From assembly GCA_017471505.1 (NCBI GenBank), contig JAFUTC010000004.1, positions 1-64,000 of the forward strand: a stretch of DNA of 64,000 nucleotides, written 5' to 3'. Below are positions 45,397 through 55,850 of the stretch, piece after piece. The first letter of the stretch is position 1; the number at the start of each line of letters is the position of its first letter. This DNA comes from Alloprevotella sp. (lineage in GTDB: Bacteria > Bacteroidota > Bacteroidia > Bacteroidales > Bacteroidaceae). The notes below the pieces were generated by a model. It saw nothing but the letters and a program-made list of their open reading frames with translations, ran no database searches and was not told the origin of the DNA. Made by a program: the position numbers and the translations under genes.

Positions 45397-48237
45397 ATGA
45401 AGAAACTCCTATCGCTTCCGCCTTATCTTGTGGACCAGTTCCATCGTCTGACAAACTACTCGGAGGATGATTTTTTCTGCTCGTCCGACCCTGCCGACCA
45501 AAAACTCGGTTCTGGTGGCGGAACCCTTTGGCTGTTGCACCAAGCCTATAGGCACGAGCAAGACCGGAACGATGAGTCAAGGCTTTCAGATGGATTTCCC
45601 GCTTGGCTGGCCCGAGAAAAGAGAGTCATTGTCCATGCCGGCGGTCAAAGTCGCCGACTTGCCGCCTACGCTCCCAGTAGTAAACTGCTGTTGCCCACAC
45701 CTTTCTATCTGCAAGACGGTAGTCAGCCCATGCACCGCTATCTGCTCGACATGCAACTGCCACTTGCCGAAAGGATTCTTAAGGCCGCACCTTCACTCAT
45801 GCATACGCTGGTCGTGAGTGGCGATGTTTTCATCCACTACGACAAACCTCTGCCCCAGATGAACAATGCCGACGTCATCTGCTTCGGCATACCCGGAAGC
45901 GAAGAACTATTGAGCCATCATGGAGCATTCTACATGCACCACGACAACCCCGAGCAACTCGACTTTATGCTTCAGAAACCAACTGTTGCCATACAGCGGC
46001 AGTTGAATGCCACACACAGCGCACTGATGGACATCGGACTTTGGTTGCTATCCGACAAAGCCGTTGAACGGATTAATCGTAAAACCCATCCGAAGCACGA
46101 TGGTGCCAACTGGAGCTATTATGACCTATACAGCGATTTCGGTGGTGCGCTCGGCAACCACCCGTCGGCGCCCCGCGAAGAACTGTCGTCGCTGAAAGTG
46201 TGCATATTGGCCCTCGATGGCGGAGCATTCTATCATTTCGGAACTGCGGCCGAAGTCATCTCCTCCACTATCGCCCTGAACAAAATGCTACCGACCGCAA
46301 CGCCACAAGACAGTTCTGTACTGGCGCAAAACAGTTTCGTGGAAGCAGCAACCTATGAAGGACACAAAAACATCTGGATTGAGAACAGCCACGTCGGACC
46401 TAAATGGCAGTTGCATACGGACCATTTGATAACGGGCGTTCCCAAAAACGACTGGGCCATTTCTCTACCGGCAAATGTCTGTCTTGACATCGTGCCCTAT
46501 GAGGAAAGAAAATGGGTGGTCCGTCTTTACGGCATACACGACCGTTTTAGCGGTTCGCTCCATGATGCCCAGACCACCTATCTTAATGAGCCCTTTTCCC
46601 AATGGCTTCAATCGCGGCAACTCAACCTGTCGATGTTCACGCCCGATACGGATATTCAGCAGACTCCTATTTTCCCCGTCTGCGACGACATTGCTCTCAT
46701 TCCACAACTGATTGATTTCATCTTATTTGGCAAGGGAGACTGCTCCCTCTATACTGGTGCCGAAAAATTGTCGGCGGCCCAACTAACCGACCGAGCCAAC
46801 TTGAGGCGACTTTTCCAGCAGCGCAACGAATTGGCACTATGCACACACCTTGCCTCACTGTCAGACCAGCCGGAAGAATGGCTCTCTCAGTTTGACTTGA
46901 AAGAGATGGCGAAGGTTTGCCATAGCCAACGCCAGCGTTTCCCCACCTTGTCTGCCAATGCCACCGCAACCGCACAGTCGCACTATAGTATGATGCAAGC
47001 CGAAATGGCTCGGCTCGCAAACAACGATGAGGCTGCAAAGCCAAGCGAGGCAGATGCCTTTCAAGTGCTAAGGCATACCATCTTGTCCGACAGCGGTGTC
47101 GAACCGGCCGAACCACATTGCGACGTGCATCCCGACCAAATGGTTTGCGCACATAGTGCGGTGCGCATCGACCTGGCTGGCGGATGGACCGACACCCCAC
47201 CTTTTAGTATCTATAAGGGAGGAAATGTCGTAAACATGGCTATAAACCTCAACGACCAGCAACCTATCCAAGTTTATGTCAAGGCTTGCCCGGAACTTCA
47301 CATAAAATGCAGGTCGATAGACCTTGGCGCGGAGGAGACTATCGAGACCTACGAGCAGGTTGCCAACTACAACCGCCTGCGTTCTCCATTCTCCATTCCG
47401 AAAGCAGCCTTGGCTCTCTGTGGATTCCTGCCCGACCGCAGTACAAGACCGTTTGCCTCGCTACGCGACCAGTTGGCCGCCTTCGGAGGTGGCTTCGAGG
47501 TGTCGCTCGTAGCAGCCATTCCGGCCGGAAGTGGCTTGGGCACAAGTTCTGTACTATCGGCCGCCGTGCTGGCAGCGCTCTCTGATTTCTGCGGACTGCA
47601 TTGGGCAACCGACACCATAGGAAAGCAAACCTTGCTGCTCGAACAAATGCTCACGTCGGGCGGAGGTTGGCAGGACCAGTATGGTGGCATTCTCCCGGGA
47701 GTCAAACTTCTCCATTCCGAGGCCGGCAGTCGCCAGCAGATTGTAGCCGACCCGCTGTCCGACAGCCTATTCACGGGCGAGCACAGCGACTGCCATTTGC
47801 TCTACTACACAGGCATAACCCGCACGGCCAAAGACATTTTGGGAGAAATCGTGCGTAACATGTTCCTGAACGAGCGTGAAACCACGCGCATACTCTATGA
47901 GATGAAGGAACATGCCCTGAGAATGGCAGCCGCCATACAGTCCGGCCAGTTTGAAGAATACGGCCGTCTGGTCGGAAAGTCGTGGGAACTGAACAAACGA
48001 CTTGACAAAGGCACCTGCCCGCCAACGATACAGGCACTCTGCCAAATGATTGACGACTATTGCTTTGGCTACAAACTGCCAGGCGCCGGCGGAGGCGGCT
48101 TCCTCTATATGGTAGCAAAAGACCCCACTGCCGCACAGTCCATCCGCAATATCCTGCAGCCAAATCCGCTTACTCCCACAGCACGCTTCGTAGGGCTGTC
48201 GATTTCGGAAAAAGGCCTCAACGTGACAAGGTCATAG
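45397..48237 (+). CDS. fkp: Bifunctional L-fucokinase / L-fucose-1-phosphate guanylyltransferase
   Basis: A 946-residue two-domain enzyme that turns free L-fucose into GDP-L-fucose, letting Bacteroidales decorate capsule and glycoproteins with host fucose. The N-terminal guanylyltransferase half has HAGGQSRRLAAY (about 80-91). The C-terminal GHMP kinase half has RIDLAGGWTDTPP, the ATP motif AGSGLGTSSVLSAAVLAAL (about 709-727) and GAGGGGFLYMVAKD. The length matches Fkp of B. fragilis (about 950). It starts four bases after gtrA. No fucose permease is seen in this window. Confidence 0.95.
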   Translation: MKKLLSLPPYLVDQFHRLTNYSEDDFFCSSDPADQKLGSGGGTLWLLHQAYRHEQDRNDESRLSDGFPAWLAREKRVIVHAGGQSRRLAAYAPSSKLLLPTPFYLQDGSQPMHRYLLDMQLPLAERILKAAPSLMHTLVVSGDVFIHYDKPLPQMNNADVICFGIPGSEELLSHHGAFYMHHDNPEQLDFMLQKPTVAIQRQLNATHSALMDIGLWLLSDKAVERINRKTHPKHDGANWSYYDLYSDFGGALGNHPSAPREELSSLKVCILALDGGAFYHFGTAAEVISSTIALNKMLPTATPQDSSVLAQNSFVEAATYEGHKNIWIENSHVGPKWQLHTDHLITGVPKNDWAISLPANVCLDIVPYEERKWVVRLYGIHDRFSGSLHDAQTTYLNEPFSQWLQSRQLNLSMFTPDTDIQQTPIFPVCDDIALIPQLIDFILFGKGDCSLYTGAEKLSAAQLTDRANLRRLFQQRNELALCTHLASLSDQPEEWLSQFDLKEMAKVCHSQRQRFPTLSANATATAQSHYSMMQAEMARLANNDEAAKPSEADAFQVLRHTILSDSGVEPAEPHCDVHPDQMVCAHSAVRIDLAGGWTDTPPFSIYKGGNVVNMAINLNDQQPIQVYVKACPELHIKCRSIDLGAEETIETYEQVANYNRLRSPFSIPKAALALCGFLPDRSTRPFASLRDQLAAFGGGFEVSLVAAIPAGSGLGTSSVLSAAVLAALSDFCGLHWATDTIGKQTLLLEQMLTSGGGWQDQYGGILPGVKLLHSEAGSRQQIVADPLSDSLFTGEHSDCHLLYYTGITRTAKDILGEIVRNMFLNERETTRILYEMKEHALRMAAAIQSGQFEEYGRLVGKSWELNKRLDKGTCPPTIQALCQMIDDYCFGYKLPGAGGGGFLYMVAKDPTAAQSIRNILQPNPLTPTARFVGLSISEKGLNVTRS

Positions 48238-48260
48238 CCTGCTATTCCACTAATTTATCG

Positions 48261-48268
48261 TATCTTTG
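48261..48268 (+). promoter_or_regulatory. Promoter -7 element for the 5'-nucleotidase-aguAB unit
   Basis: TATCTTTG matches TAnnTTTG, 23 bases before ATG 48292 in the 54-base gap after fkp. No clear -33 element. Confidence 0.5.
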
Positions 48269-48291
48269 ACTCAAATAAAACCATCTGAAAC

Positions 48292-49920
48292 ATGAATACC
48301 ATCGCAAGGCATTTCGTTTATGCCATCACTTTGCTGTTCACTCTTTCAACCGCAAAGGCCTATGCCGACAATCCGCCCCATACGGTAACGATTGCGGTGT
48401 TCTCTATCAATGACTTCCATGGCGCATTTGTGCAGGATTTGGATAAGGGCATTCCTGGCGCTCCCTCTGTACTGCATTGCCTAGACTCCCTTAAGGCCGT
48501 CTATCCCTATCATCTGACGGTGGCTGCTGGAGACAATTTTGGCGGCAGTTATTTCTACAAGGCAACCAAAGGACTTCTGCTGCCGCCGTTCTTTGACATG
48601 GCCGAAATCAATATTAGCGCCGTCGGAAACCACGAATTCGACGACGGACAGCCAGAACTTGCACGCAAATGGCAAGGCGATGCACTACGTCCGGCTAATT
48701 GGCAATTCGACTATATCTGTGCGAACATCTACGACGAGAAAGGAATGAATCCGCCCTATATGGCGCCTTACAAGATTGCCGAAGTGCGCGTGTCGCCTAC
48801 ACAGTCGGTCAAGGTGGCATTCATAGGATTGCTCGCATCTTCCGCCAAAGAGCAAATAAAGGCACGGAACACCATCGGCCTTACCTTCTCCGGCAGATAC
48901 ACACGCGTATTGGACAGCCTCAAAAGCCTGCCCGAGTTCCAGGAAGTACGCGAGGCCGCCGTCCACAACCTACTCATACACATCGGCACCAGAATGAAGG
49001 ACGGAAAGCCCCAATGGGTTGACAAGAGCCTGGACGAACTCTATGCCATCGGCGACAATCTTATCGACGGAATTTTCTCTGGTCACAGCCACGACCCCGT
49101 TTGCGGACTTATCAACGACAAGCAATATCCCGTGGTACAAGGTCATTGGCACGGAAACTATATTTCCATGATTAAGTATGTCGTGGACCTTGACCAGAAC
49201 AAAGTCATCAGCGCCACGCCCGAGATTGTAAAAGTTCCGGCCAAAAGTAAAGAGCAATTGATAGGCCGGGCATTGCGCCTGCAGGAACTTACCGATTCGC
49301 TGCTGGACAATACGAAGACCACGGCCGGCGTGCCTATCGGCACACAACTTACGGTGTGCACCGAAGTGCTTCCTCACGACCGCACAGAGATGTTTGTGGA
49401 CAGTCCGGTGGGCAAACTTGTGTGCAGTTCGTTCTCTGAAACATTCCGAAAGGTGGCTCACAAGAAAGACAAGGAAGTCATTGTCGGTGTAAACCACTTT
49501 GGCGGAATCCGCGCCAACCTTCCCAAAGGCAAGATAAGCGTACTTGACGTGGGCGAGGTGCTTCCCTTCGGCAACCCGCTTTGTGTGTACGAAATGACGG
49601 GTAAGGAACTCTATCGGCTCATCGATGCCGGATTCAACAACCACTATTTTGGACGCATACAGCGCTCGAACCTGAATGTGGAACTTAATGGCGACGGCCA
49701 TGTGAAACGACTTGTCTATGTCAGTCCAAAGGGCAAGAAGAAAGTAATCAAGGACAACACCCGCTGCTATGTAGTAGCCGACGAATACATGACTACCGGC
49801 GGCGACGACTATAGTCCGGAACTCTTCCCCAACGAGAAGCGCGTGAAAGTTGGACTACCGCTTACCACCGACTGCTTTATTGACTACCTGCGCCAACAGC
49901 CGCAAATCCCCGTCAAATAA
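48292..49920 (+). CDS. Secreted 5'-nucleotidase/metallophosphatase family protein
   Basis: A 542-residue exported protein of the UshA/5'-nucleotidase family. Signal peptide (about 1-25), then a metallophosphatase domain with NDFHGAF, AAGDNFGGS, GNHEFDDG, HIGTR and GIFSGHSHDP, then the C-terminal nucleotide-binding domain (about 350-540) with VNHFGGIRANLP and TTGGDDY. It should release phosphate from extracellular nucleotides. Its stop shares a base with the aguA start (TAATG), so the genes are coupled. Confidence 0.9.
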   Translation: MNTIARHFVYAITLLFTLSTAKAYADNPPHTVTIAVFSINDFHGAFVQDLDKGIPGAPSVLHCLDSLKAVYPYHLTVAAGDNFGGSYFYKATKGLLLPPFFDMAEINISAVGNHEFDDGQPELARKWQGDALRPANWQFDYICANIYDEKGMNPPYMAPYKIAEVRVSPTQSVKVAFIGLLASSAKEQIKARNTIGLTFSGRYTRVLDSLKSLPEFQEVREAAVHNLLIHIGTRMKDGKPQWVDKSLDELYAIGDNLIDGIFSGHSHDPVCGLINDKQYPVVQGHWHGNYISMIKYVVDLDQNKVISATPEIVKVPAKSKEQLIGRALRLQELTDSLLDNTKTTAGVPIGTQLTVCTEVLPHDRTEMFVDSPVGKLVCSSFSETFRKVAHKKDKEVIVGVNHFGGIRANLPKGKISVLDVGEVLPFGNPLCVYEMTGKELYRLIDAGFNNHYFGRIQRSNLNVELNGDGHVKRLVYVSPKGKKKVIKDNTRCYVVADEYMTTGGDDYSPELFPNEKRVKVGLPLTTDCFIDYLRQQPQIPVK

Positions 49921-51050
49921 TGGGACTATTCAGTCTGCCACCACAAAAGAAACAGGCCGACGTCCATTTTGAGGACTTACTCAAAGCGGACTCCGCAACC
50001 AACTATTCCGCGGCTGCCAAACGCACGCTTGCACCGGAATGGGCGCCGCAAAGCGGTGTGCAGCTTACTTGGCCGCACGCACAGACCGACTGGCTGCCCA
50101 CGCTCGACGAGGTTACCGCCACCTATCTGCGCATGGCCTACGAAATTGCCCTACGCGAGCCGCTGATTATCGTACACCCCGACCCCGAAGAACTGGCCTC
50201 GCTGCTCAGACAACAGTTGCCCCAGCGGGCACTGGAATACATCCGGCTGATTGCAGCCGACACGAACGACACGTGGGCACGCGACCACGCGTTTTTGTCG
50301 GTGACGGACACTGACGGCATCGAGTTGCACGACTACGGGTTCAACGGATGGGGCGGAAAGTTTGAGGCCACCAAAGACAACGCCATCAACCGCACTGTGG
50401 CCAACAGCCCATTCGTCCGCGGAACCTATGTGGACCATCTGGACTTTATTTTGGAAGGCGGAAGCATTGAGACCGACGGACGAGGCACCTTGCTGACCAC
50501 ATCGAAGTGCCTGCTCAACAAAAACCGCAATCCACGTCTCGACCGGCAGACCATTGAAACGAACCTCTGCCAATGGCTTGGCATCGAGAAGGTGCTTTGG
50601 CTCGACTACGGACACCTTGAAGGCGACGACACCGACGCACATATCGACACGCTGGCCCGACTGTGCCCGCAGAATCAGTTGGTTTATGTGCAGTGCGACA
50701 ATCCGGTCAATCCGGCCTACGAAGAATTCCAGCAGATGGAAGCCCAACTGCGCACATTCCGCAATGCCGACGGCGAGCCGTATAGGCTGGTGCCCCTACC
50801 CTGGCCCGAAAAAATCGTGTACGACGGAGAACAGTTGCCCGCCACCTATGCCAACTATCTGATACTTAACGGGGCCATCCTGCTGCCTACTTACAACCAG
50901 CCGGAACTCGATGAGAAAGCGGCAAAGGTGCTTGCTTCCGTCTTTCCCACCTACGACATCATTCCCATACCCAGTCTTTCGCTCATCAAGCAGCATGGTT
51001 CCGTCCATTGCGCCACGATGCAATATCCGAAAGGCGTAATAAAATTTTGA
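49920..51050 (+). CDS. aguA: Agmatine deiminase
   Basis: Agmatine deiminase (376 residues) turns agmatine into N-carbamoylputrescine and ammonia. It has TWPHAQTDW near the start, DTWARDHAFLSV, LEGGSIETDG, GHLEGDDTDAHID and the nucleophile Cys364 in GSVHCATMQYP. It is translationally coupled to the upstream nucleotidase and is followed 11 bases later by aguB, giving the two-step agmatine to putrescine route. Confidence 0.95.
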   Translation: MGLFSLPPQKKQADVHFEDLLKADSATNYSAAAKRTLAPEWAPQSGVQLTWPHAQTDWLPTLDEVTATYLRMAYEIALREPLIIVHPDPEELASLLRQQLPQRALEYIRLIAADTNDTWARDHAFLSVTDTDGIELHDYGFNGWGGKFEATKDNAINRTVANSPFVRGTYVDHLDFILEGGSIETDGRGTLLTTSKCLLNKNRNPRLDRQTIETNLCQWLGIEKVLWLDYGHLEGDDTDAHIDTLARLCPQNQLVYVQCDNPVNPAYEEFQQMEAQLRTFRNADGEPYRLVPLPWPEKIVYDGEQLPATYANYLILNGAILLPTYNQPELDEKAAKVLASVFPTYDIIPIPSLSLIKQHGSVHCATMQYPKGVIKF

Positions 51051-51061
51051 AAACCAACAAC

Positions 51062-51988
51062 ATGTCTGCAAAAACATCCAGTCAACTCGCCCCAAAGCCT
51101 AACCTGTTGCGCGTGGCCTTAGTGCAGCAACCGTGCAGTGCCGACCTTGCCGACAACATGCAAAGGCTATGCAGCCACATCCGGGAAGCCGCCGAGAAAG
51201 GCGCCCAACTTATCGTGCTGCAGGAACTGCATAACACCCCCTACTTCTGTCAGACCGAAATGGTAGATAATTTCGACCTTGCCGAAACCATTCCCGGCCC
51301 CACCACCCATACATTCTGCGAACTGGCCGGGCAACTTGGCGTGGTCATTGTGGCTTCTCTGTTTGAAAAACGCGCTGCCGGACTCTACCACAATACGGCA
51401 GTCGTCATAGAGAAAGATGGAACCATTGCCGGCACCTATAGAAAGATGCACATTCCCGACGACCCCGCCTACTACGAAAAGTTCTATTTCACGCCGGGCG
51501 ACCTCGGATTCCGCCCCATCCCTACGAGTGTGGGCAACCTGGGCGTCCAAGTGTGCTGGGACCAATGGTATCCGGAAGGCGCAAGACTCATGGCGCTCCA
51601 TGGTGCCGACCTGCTGATTTATCCGACAGCCATCGGCTTCGAGAGCACTGATACTCCCGACGAGCAGCAACGGCAACGCCACGCCTGGCAAACGGTTCAG
51701 CGCGGACATGCCGTGGCCAACGGTCTTCCTGTGGTATCGGTCAATCGCGTAGGCTACGAGCCCGACCCGAGCGGACAGACCAACGGCATCCGATTCTGGG
51801 GAAGCAGTTTCGCATGTGGCCCGCAGGGAGAATTGCTCTACGAGGCCTCGGCCACAGACGAGGAAGTCGGGCTGATTGACCTCGACCTTGCCCGCAGCGA
51901 ACAGGTGCGCCGATGGTGGCCCTTCTTGCGCGACCGGAGAATAGACGCCTACGACCCCATATTAGAGCGTTTCGTCGATGCGGAATAG
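51062..51988 (+). CDS. aguB: N-carbamoylputrescine amidase
   Basis: A 308-residue nitrilase-superfamily amidohydrolase that hydrolyses N-carbamoylputrescine to putrescine. The catalytic Glu-Lys-Cys triad is in LQELHNTPYF, YRKMHIPDDP and GVQVCWDQWYPE (Cys165). The start at 51062 gives a short extension before LRVALVQQP; a longer in-frame reading overlaps aguA. It ends just before a bidirectional terminator. Confidence 0.95.
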   Translation: MSAKTSSQLAPKPNLLRVALVQQPCSADLADNMQRLCSHIREAAEKGAQLIVLQELHNTPYFCQTEMVDNFDLAETIPGPTTHTFCELAGQLGVVIVASLFEKRAAGLYHNTAVVIEKDGTIAGTYRKMHIPDDPAYYEKFYFTPGDLGFRPIPTSVGNLGVQVCWDQWYPEGARLMALHGADLLIYPTAIGFESTDTPDEQQRQRHAWQTVQRGHAVANGLPVVSVNRVGYEPDPSGQTNGIRFWGSSFACGPQGELLYEASATDEEVGLIDLDLARSEQVRRWWPFLRDRRIDAYDPILERFVDAE

Positions 51989-52000
51989 CACGACAAAAGA

Positions 52001-52039
52001 AAAGGCTTTGCCTCACAGTTGAGTGGCAAAGCCTTTTTT
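52001..52039. terminator. Bidirectional terminator between aguB and purT
   Basis: GGCTTTGCC (52004-52012) pairs with GGCAAAGCC (52025-52033), flanked by an A-run on the left and six T on the right, so it works for both convergent genes. Confidence 0.85.
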
Positions 52040-52068
52040 GTGGGAATATAATCCGCTGTTTCCGTCGG

Positions 52069-53229
52069 CTAATAGACTTCGACGTAGGAAGCCAGCCGCT
52101 TGGCTTTATCGCGGAGGTCGTCGATGGAAGCCTTATCGTCGCCAGACACAAGTACGACACCCATGCGGCGATGCAAGCGCGTGAACGGCTTGCCGAATAT
52201 GCGCAGGTCGGCATCCTCCTCGCAGGTAAGTTCGATGCCCTTGTAGCGAGGCGGCTCAAACGAGGCAATGGGCGACAGGATTACGGCACTGGCACCCTTG
52301 CGCAGTTGCTTGATGCACGGGATAGGCATGCCGAGCACGGCGCGCAGGTGAAGTTCGAACTCGCTAAAGTTCTGCGTGCCGGCAAGCGTCACCATTCCAG
52401 TGTCGTGCGGACGTGGCGACAACTCGGAGAAATAGACCTCGTCGCCTTTCAGGAAAAACTCCACGCCCCATATTCCGGCGCCGGTGAGAGCCTTGGTCAC
52501 CTGGTCGGCCATCCGTTGTGCCTTTTCAATCTGTACTTCCGTCACGCAGGCGGGCTGATAGCTCTCGCGATAGTCGCCGTGCTTCTGAACGTGGCCAATA
52601 GGTGCGCAGAACAAAGTCGGTCCGTTCTTCTGCGTAACCGTGAGCAACGTAATCTCACTGTCGAACGGTATGAATTCTTCAACGATGACCTCAGCCAAAT
52701 CGCCGCGGCTTCCGTCCATAGCTTCTTTCCACGCGGCGCGAAGTTCGTCCTCATTGTCCACGCGACTCTGTCCGTGGCCGCTTGACGACATCAACGGCTT
52801 GATGATGCAGGGGAATCCAATGACGCGGGTTGCCTCCTCGAGTTCGGCATAGGTGCGTGCATAGCGATAGTTAGCGGTTTTGAGGCCAAGTTCCTTGGCG
52901 GCGAGGTCGCGAATGGCCTTTCGGTTCATCGTATAGTTGACCGCGCGGGCCGAAGGCACCACCTGGATGCCAATCTTCTCGAAGTCGTAGAGTTTCTCGG
53001 TGCGGATAGCCTCAATCTCGGGCACAATGATGTCGGGGTTATGCTTGCGCACCACTTGGTCAAGGGCTTCGCCGTCGAGCATACTGAAAACCTCAGCCTC
53101 CTGCGCCACTTGCTGAGCGGGAGCGCCTGCATAACTGTCGCAGGCTACTACGTAATGTCCCAGCCGCAATGCAGCAATCGTAAACTCCTTGCCAAGCTCG
53201 CCGGAGCCTAATAGAAGAATTTTTTTCAT
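52069..53229 (-). CDS. purT: Formate-dependent phosphoribosylglycinamide formyltransferase PurT
   Basis: PurT is an ATP-grasp enzyme (386 residues) that formylates glycinamide ribonucleotide using formate and ATP, an alternative to PurN in purine synthesis. It begins [25 protein letters not shown] and contains [29 protein letters not shown] and [28 protein letters not shown]. PurK is related but shorter. It is preceded by repeat array E, and the efflux operon ends on the far side of that array. Confidence 0.95.
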   Translation of the reverse strand: MKKILLLGSGELGKEFTIAALRLGHYVVACDSYAGAPAQQVAQEAEVFSMLDGEALDQVVRKHNPDIIVPEIEAIRTEKLYDFEKIGIQVVPSARAVNYTMNRKAIRDLAAKELGLKTANYRYARTYAELEEATRVIGFPCIIKPLMSSSGHGQSRVDNEDELRAAWKEAMDGSRGDLAEVIVEEFIPFDSEITLLTVTQKNGPTLFCAPIGHVQKHGDYRESYQPACVTEVQIEKAQRMADQVTKALTGAGIWGVEFFLKGDEVYFSELSPRPHDTGMVTLAGTQNFSEFELHLRAVLGMPIPCIKQLRKGASAVILSPIASFEPPRYKGIELTCEEDADLRIFGKPFTRLHRRMGVVLVSGDDKASIDDLRDKAKRLASYVEVY

Positions 53230-53289
53230 ACCGTAAAATTGATGGTTAATACTACTTGCCAGACGACTTTCTGCCGCCTATGCAATTTT

Positions 53290-53385
53290 AGCATAATCCG
53301 ATGAAAAAATCCCATAATACAATCGAAAAATTGCATTATGGAATTTGAAAATTGCATTATACAATTTTTTTATCGCATAATGCAA
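53290..53385. repeat. 21-bp phased palindromic repeat array E (five cores)
   Basis: Cores start at 53292, 53313, 53334, 53355 and 53376, exactly 21 bp apart, reading CATAATC, CATAATA, CATTATG, CATTATA and CATAATG. A degenerate TATAAG sits in register at 53397. The array lies in the gap (53230-53418) upstream of purT and downstream of the efflux operon, both on the minus strand. Confidence 0.88.
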
Positions 53386-53418
53386 TTTCTTTGCTCTATA
53401 AGGATATCAAAAGCACGC

Positions 53419-54651
53419 CTATTGGCGGACGGCAGAATCGGTCTTGTGCGCCGGAAAACGAAGGCGAATCTTGACCAGTCCCCTATAGTAGGTGAAGATG
53501 GTAGTGACGGCATAGACCACAACCTGGCCCCACAGCCACAACAGTTCGTTCTCGGCCTCGGCAAGTGAGGCGCCCATATTGTTGAGTTTGATGAATGCGC
53601 GCACGCCATGCGTGGACGGGAATATATGGGCAAACAGCTGCCAGAACCGGGGTATGGAGTCCCACGGCCAACTGATGCCCGACAGGAACAGCAGCGGCAA
53701 ACTCGAAAACACGATTATCATCATGCAGTTTTCGCGGTGTCGTATCAGTCCGCTGATGGTCATTCCGAAGAAAATGCATGCCAGCAGGAACGGCACGGCA
53801 ATAGCCCACACGTCGATGGCATCCGACAACTGCGGCAGATGAAAAACATGCGGAATGATGCCCAGGCAAAACACCACGTTCCAAAGATATAGCACGAAAT
53901 AGGCCGCACCCTTTCCGGTGATGATACGGATGAGTCCGTGGTGATGTTCGTGCACCGGAAGCAACTGATAGAGCTTGTTGGATTCGCGCTCGGTGCCTGC
54001 CGACAGGCAAATGCCCAACAAGAGCGTCTGATGGAGCAGTATGACCATCACGGCGGGTATCAGGAACTGAGCAAAGCCCGACGACGGATTAAACAGCGTG
54101 ACCTGCTCGTAGCGTATAGGCGCCGTCACCGCCTGCTCATCGGCACGCGTCGAAAGGCCCGGGGTGCGCATCAGCTTGATTTCCCTGTTCATCTGCAACG
54201 ATACCTCGGTGTTGGCCAGCAGCATGGTCTTGTAGTACAGCAGTCCGCCCATGTCGACGAAGATGGACACATGGGTCTGTTTCATATTGGCAATGTCGTC
54301 AGCCATCGTGGCCGGGATGACCACCACCCCGTAGGCGTCGCGCTTCCTTACCCACTCCTCGGCTTCCTCCATGTCGGCCGCATAGCCTGCTATGCGAACC
54401 TCCGACGTGCCGTCGAGTCGGCGCAGATAGTCGCGACTCATTGCCGACTTGCTATTATCGACCACCACGATAGGTGTCTCGTGCAGGGTCTCATTGTTAT
54501 AAATCAGCGTGTAGAGTATGGGATATGCGAGCGGGACAAGGATAAAGAAGATGAGCAGCGCACCGTCGTGGAAGATGTTATACATCTCCCGTTGGAAAAT
54601 ATAGTTCCAGTCGCGCCAGGCTTCGCGAAACAAAACAAGAAACCGCTTCAT
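53419..54651 (-). CDS. ABC-2 type transporter permease (second of pair)
   Basis: A 410-residue membrane protein of the ABC-2 permease family (YhhJ/YbhR-like): one N-terminal helix (about 31-51), a large extracytoplasmic domain (about 55-205), then five C-terminal helices. It starts three bases after the first permease. No ABC ATPase gene lies in this operon. It probably forms a heterodimer with the first permease to move a drug or lipid toward the HlyD and TolC partners. Confidence 0.88.
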   Translation of the reverse strand: MKRFLVLFREAWRDWNYIFQREMYNIFHDGALLIFFILVPLAYPILYTLIYNNETLHETPIVVVDNSKSAMSRDYLRRLDGTSEVRIAGYAADMEEAEEWVRKRDAYGVVVIPATMADDIANMKQTHVSIFVDMGGLLYYKTMLLANTEVSLQMNREIKLMRTPGLSTRADEQAVTAPIRYEQVTLFNPSSGFAQFLIPAVMVILLHQTLLLGICLSAGTERESNKLYQLLPVHEHHHGLIRIITGKGAAYFVLYLWNVVFCLGIIPHVFHLPQLSDAIDVWAIAVPFLLACIFFGMTISGLIRHRENCMMIIVFSSLPLLFLSGISWPWDSIPRFWQLFAHIFPSTHGVRAFIKLNNMGASLAEAENELLWLWGQVVVYAVTTIFTYYRGLVKIRLRFPAHKTDSAVRQ

Positions 54652-54654
54652 CGT

Positions 54655-55815
54655 TTAGGGAATATATTTCATGTAGGAAATAATGTTCTTCAACCGGCGT
54701 GCAAACAGGCACGGCAAGACAGTAAATCCGATTAGCGCAGCCATATATGGCCAGGCATTGAACAACCCATAGCCGTTGAGCGCCGTATTCACATACAACA
54801 GATAGTAATGACGGAGCGGGAAGAGCAGACTAAGGCCCTGTATCCACCCGTCCATGGCTATCACCGGGAAAGACATGCCGCAGATGCTGAAAGAAACGAC
54901 GCCCCACAGCGAGGCAAAGCTCAGCGAGAGCCGCAGCGTAGGCAAAACGATGAACATGAATATGCCCATGCCCTGACAGCCTATCACGTAGAGCAGCATC
55001 ACTATGAGCATGCGCCAGATGCCCCCGTAGCAGGGGAAGTGGAGTATGGCATAGAAATAGATGATCATCAGAAATCCCACGCTGAGGAAGAAAATGGTTG
55101 GCAGGAACATCTTGGCACTGACGGCCTTTATCAGACTGCCGCGAGCCAGCGACATAAGTTCCTGTCCAGTGCCGTTCTTAATCTCATAGCCGAAGGTATA
55201 GACCGTCAGCATAAAGATAAAAATGCCGAGGATGCCGGGCACCAGTATGTTCGACAGATATACGTTGTAGTCCAACCATGGGTTGCCGATGGGATGCGTA
55301 TCTATGACGATGGGCTGTAGGAAAGCCATCGCCTGCGCATCGGTTGCACCACGGGCGCGTAATACCTTACGGCCGGCGGCGCCCGATGCCAGTTCGGACA
55401 TCATTCGCATATCGCGGCCCAACAGCGAGCCGGCCACCATAAACGAGTTGTTGGTGTAGAAAGAAACGACGGGCGAATGTTGCATATTGGCCTCTGCCGT
55501 CGTTCCCTTGGGTATGAGGAAATAGGCATAGATTTCGCCGCGCTGCACCGCCTTGCGTGCCTCGGTCACATTGGCATAATGCGCCACAATCTTGGTCTGC
55601 TCAAATGCATCAAGGTTGCGCACAATCTGGCGAGTCGTCGGCGTATTGTCGAGGTCGACGATGCCCGTCGGCATCTCCGTGGGAAGGCCCGCCCCCATAA
55701 GCGTGGTGAAGAACACCAGGCAGAAAATGGGCGCCACGATAAGACAAAACCAATAGACTGGCTCATGCCTCATCTGACGGAACTCTCTGACTACAATTTG
55801 CCAAAAGGGATTCAT
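54655..55815 (-). CDS. ABC-2 type transporter permease (first of pair)
   Basis: A 386-residue ABC-2 permease with the same topology as its neighbour: an N-terminal helix (about 22-42), an extracytoplasmic domain and about five C-terminal helices, including GIFIFMLTVYTFGYEIKNGTGQ. It lies 35 bases after the HlyD gene and three before the second permease. Confidence 0.88.
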   Translation of the reverse strand: MNPFWQIVVREFRQMRHEPVYWFCLIVAPIFCLVFFTTLMGAGLPTEMPTGIVDLDNTPTTRQIVRNLDAFEQTKIVAHYANVTEARKAVQRGEIYAYFLIPKGTTAEANMQHSPVVSFYTNNSFMVAGSLLGRDMRMMSELASGAAGRKVLRARGATDAQAMAFLQPIVIDTHPIGNPWLDYNVYLSNILVPGILGIFIFMLTVYTFGYEIKNGTGQELMSLARGSLIKAVSAKMFLPTIFFLSVGFLMIIYFYAILHFPCYGGIWRMLIVMLLYVIGCQGMGIFMFIVLPTLRLSLSFASLWGVVSFSICGMSFPVIAMDGWIQGLSLLFPLRHYYLLYVNTALNGYGLFNAWPYMAALIGFTVLPCLFARRLKNIISYMKYIP

Positions 55816-55850
55816 GCTGTTTCTCTTTTCCGCCGCCTCAGGACGCTATG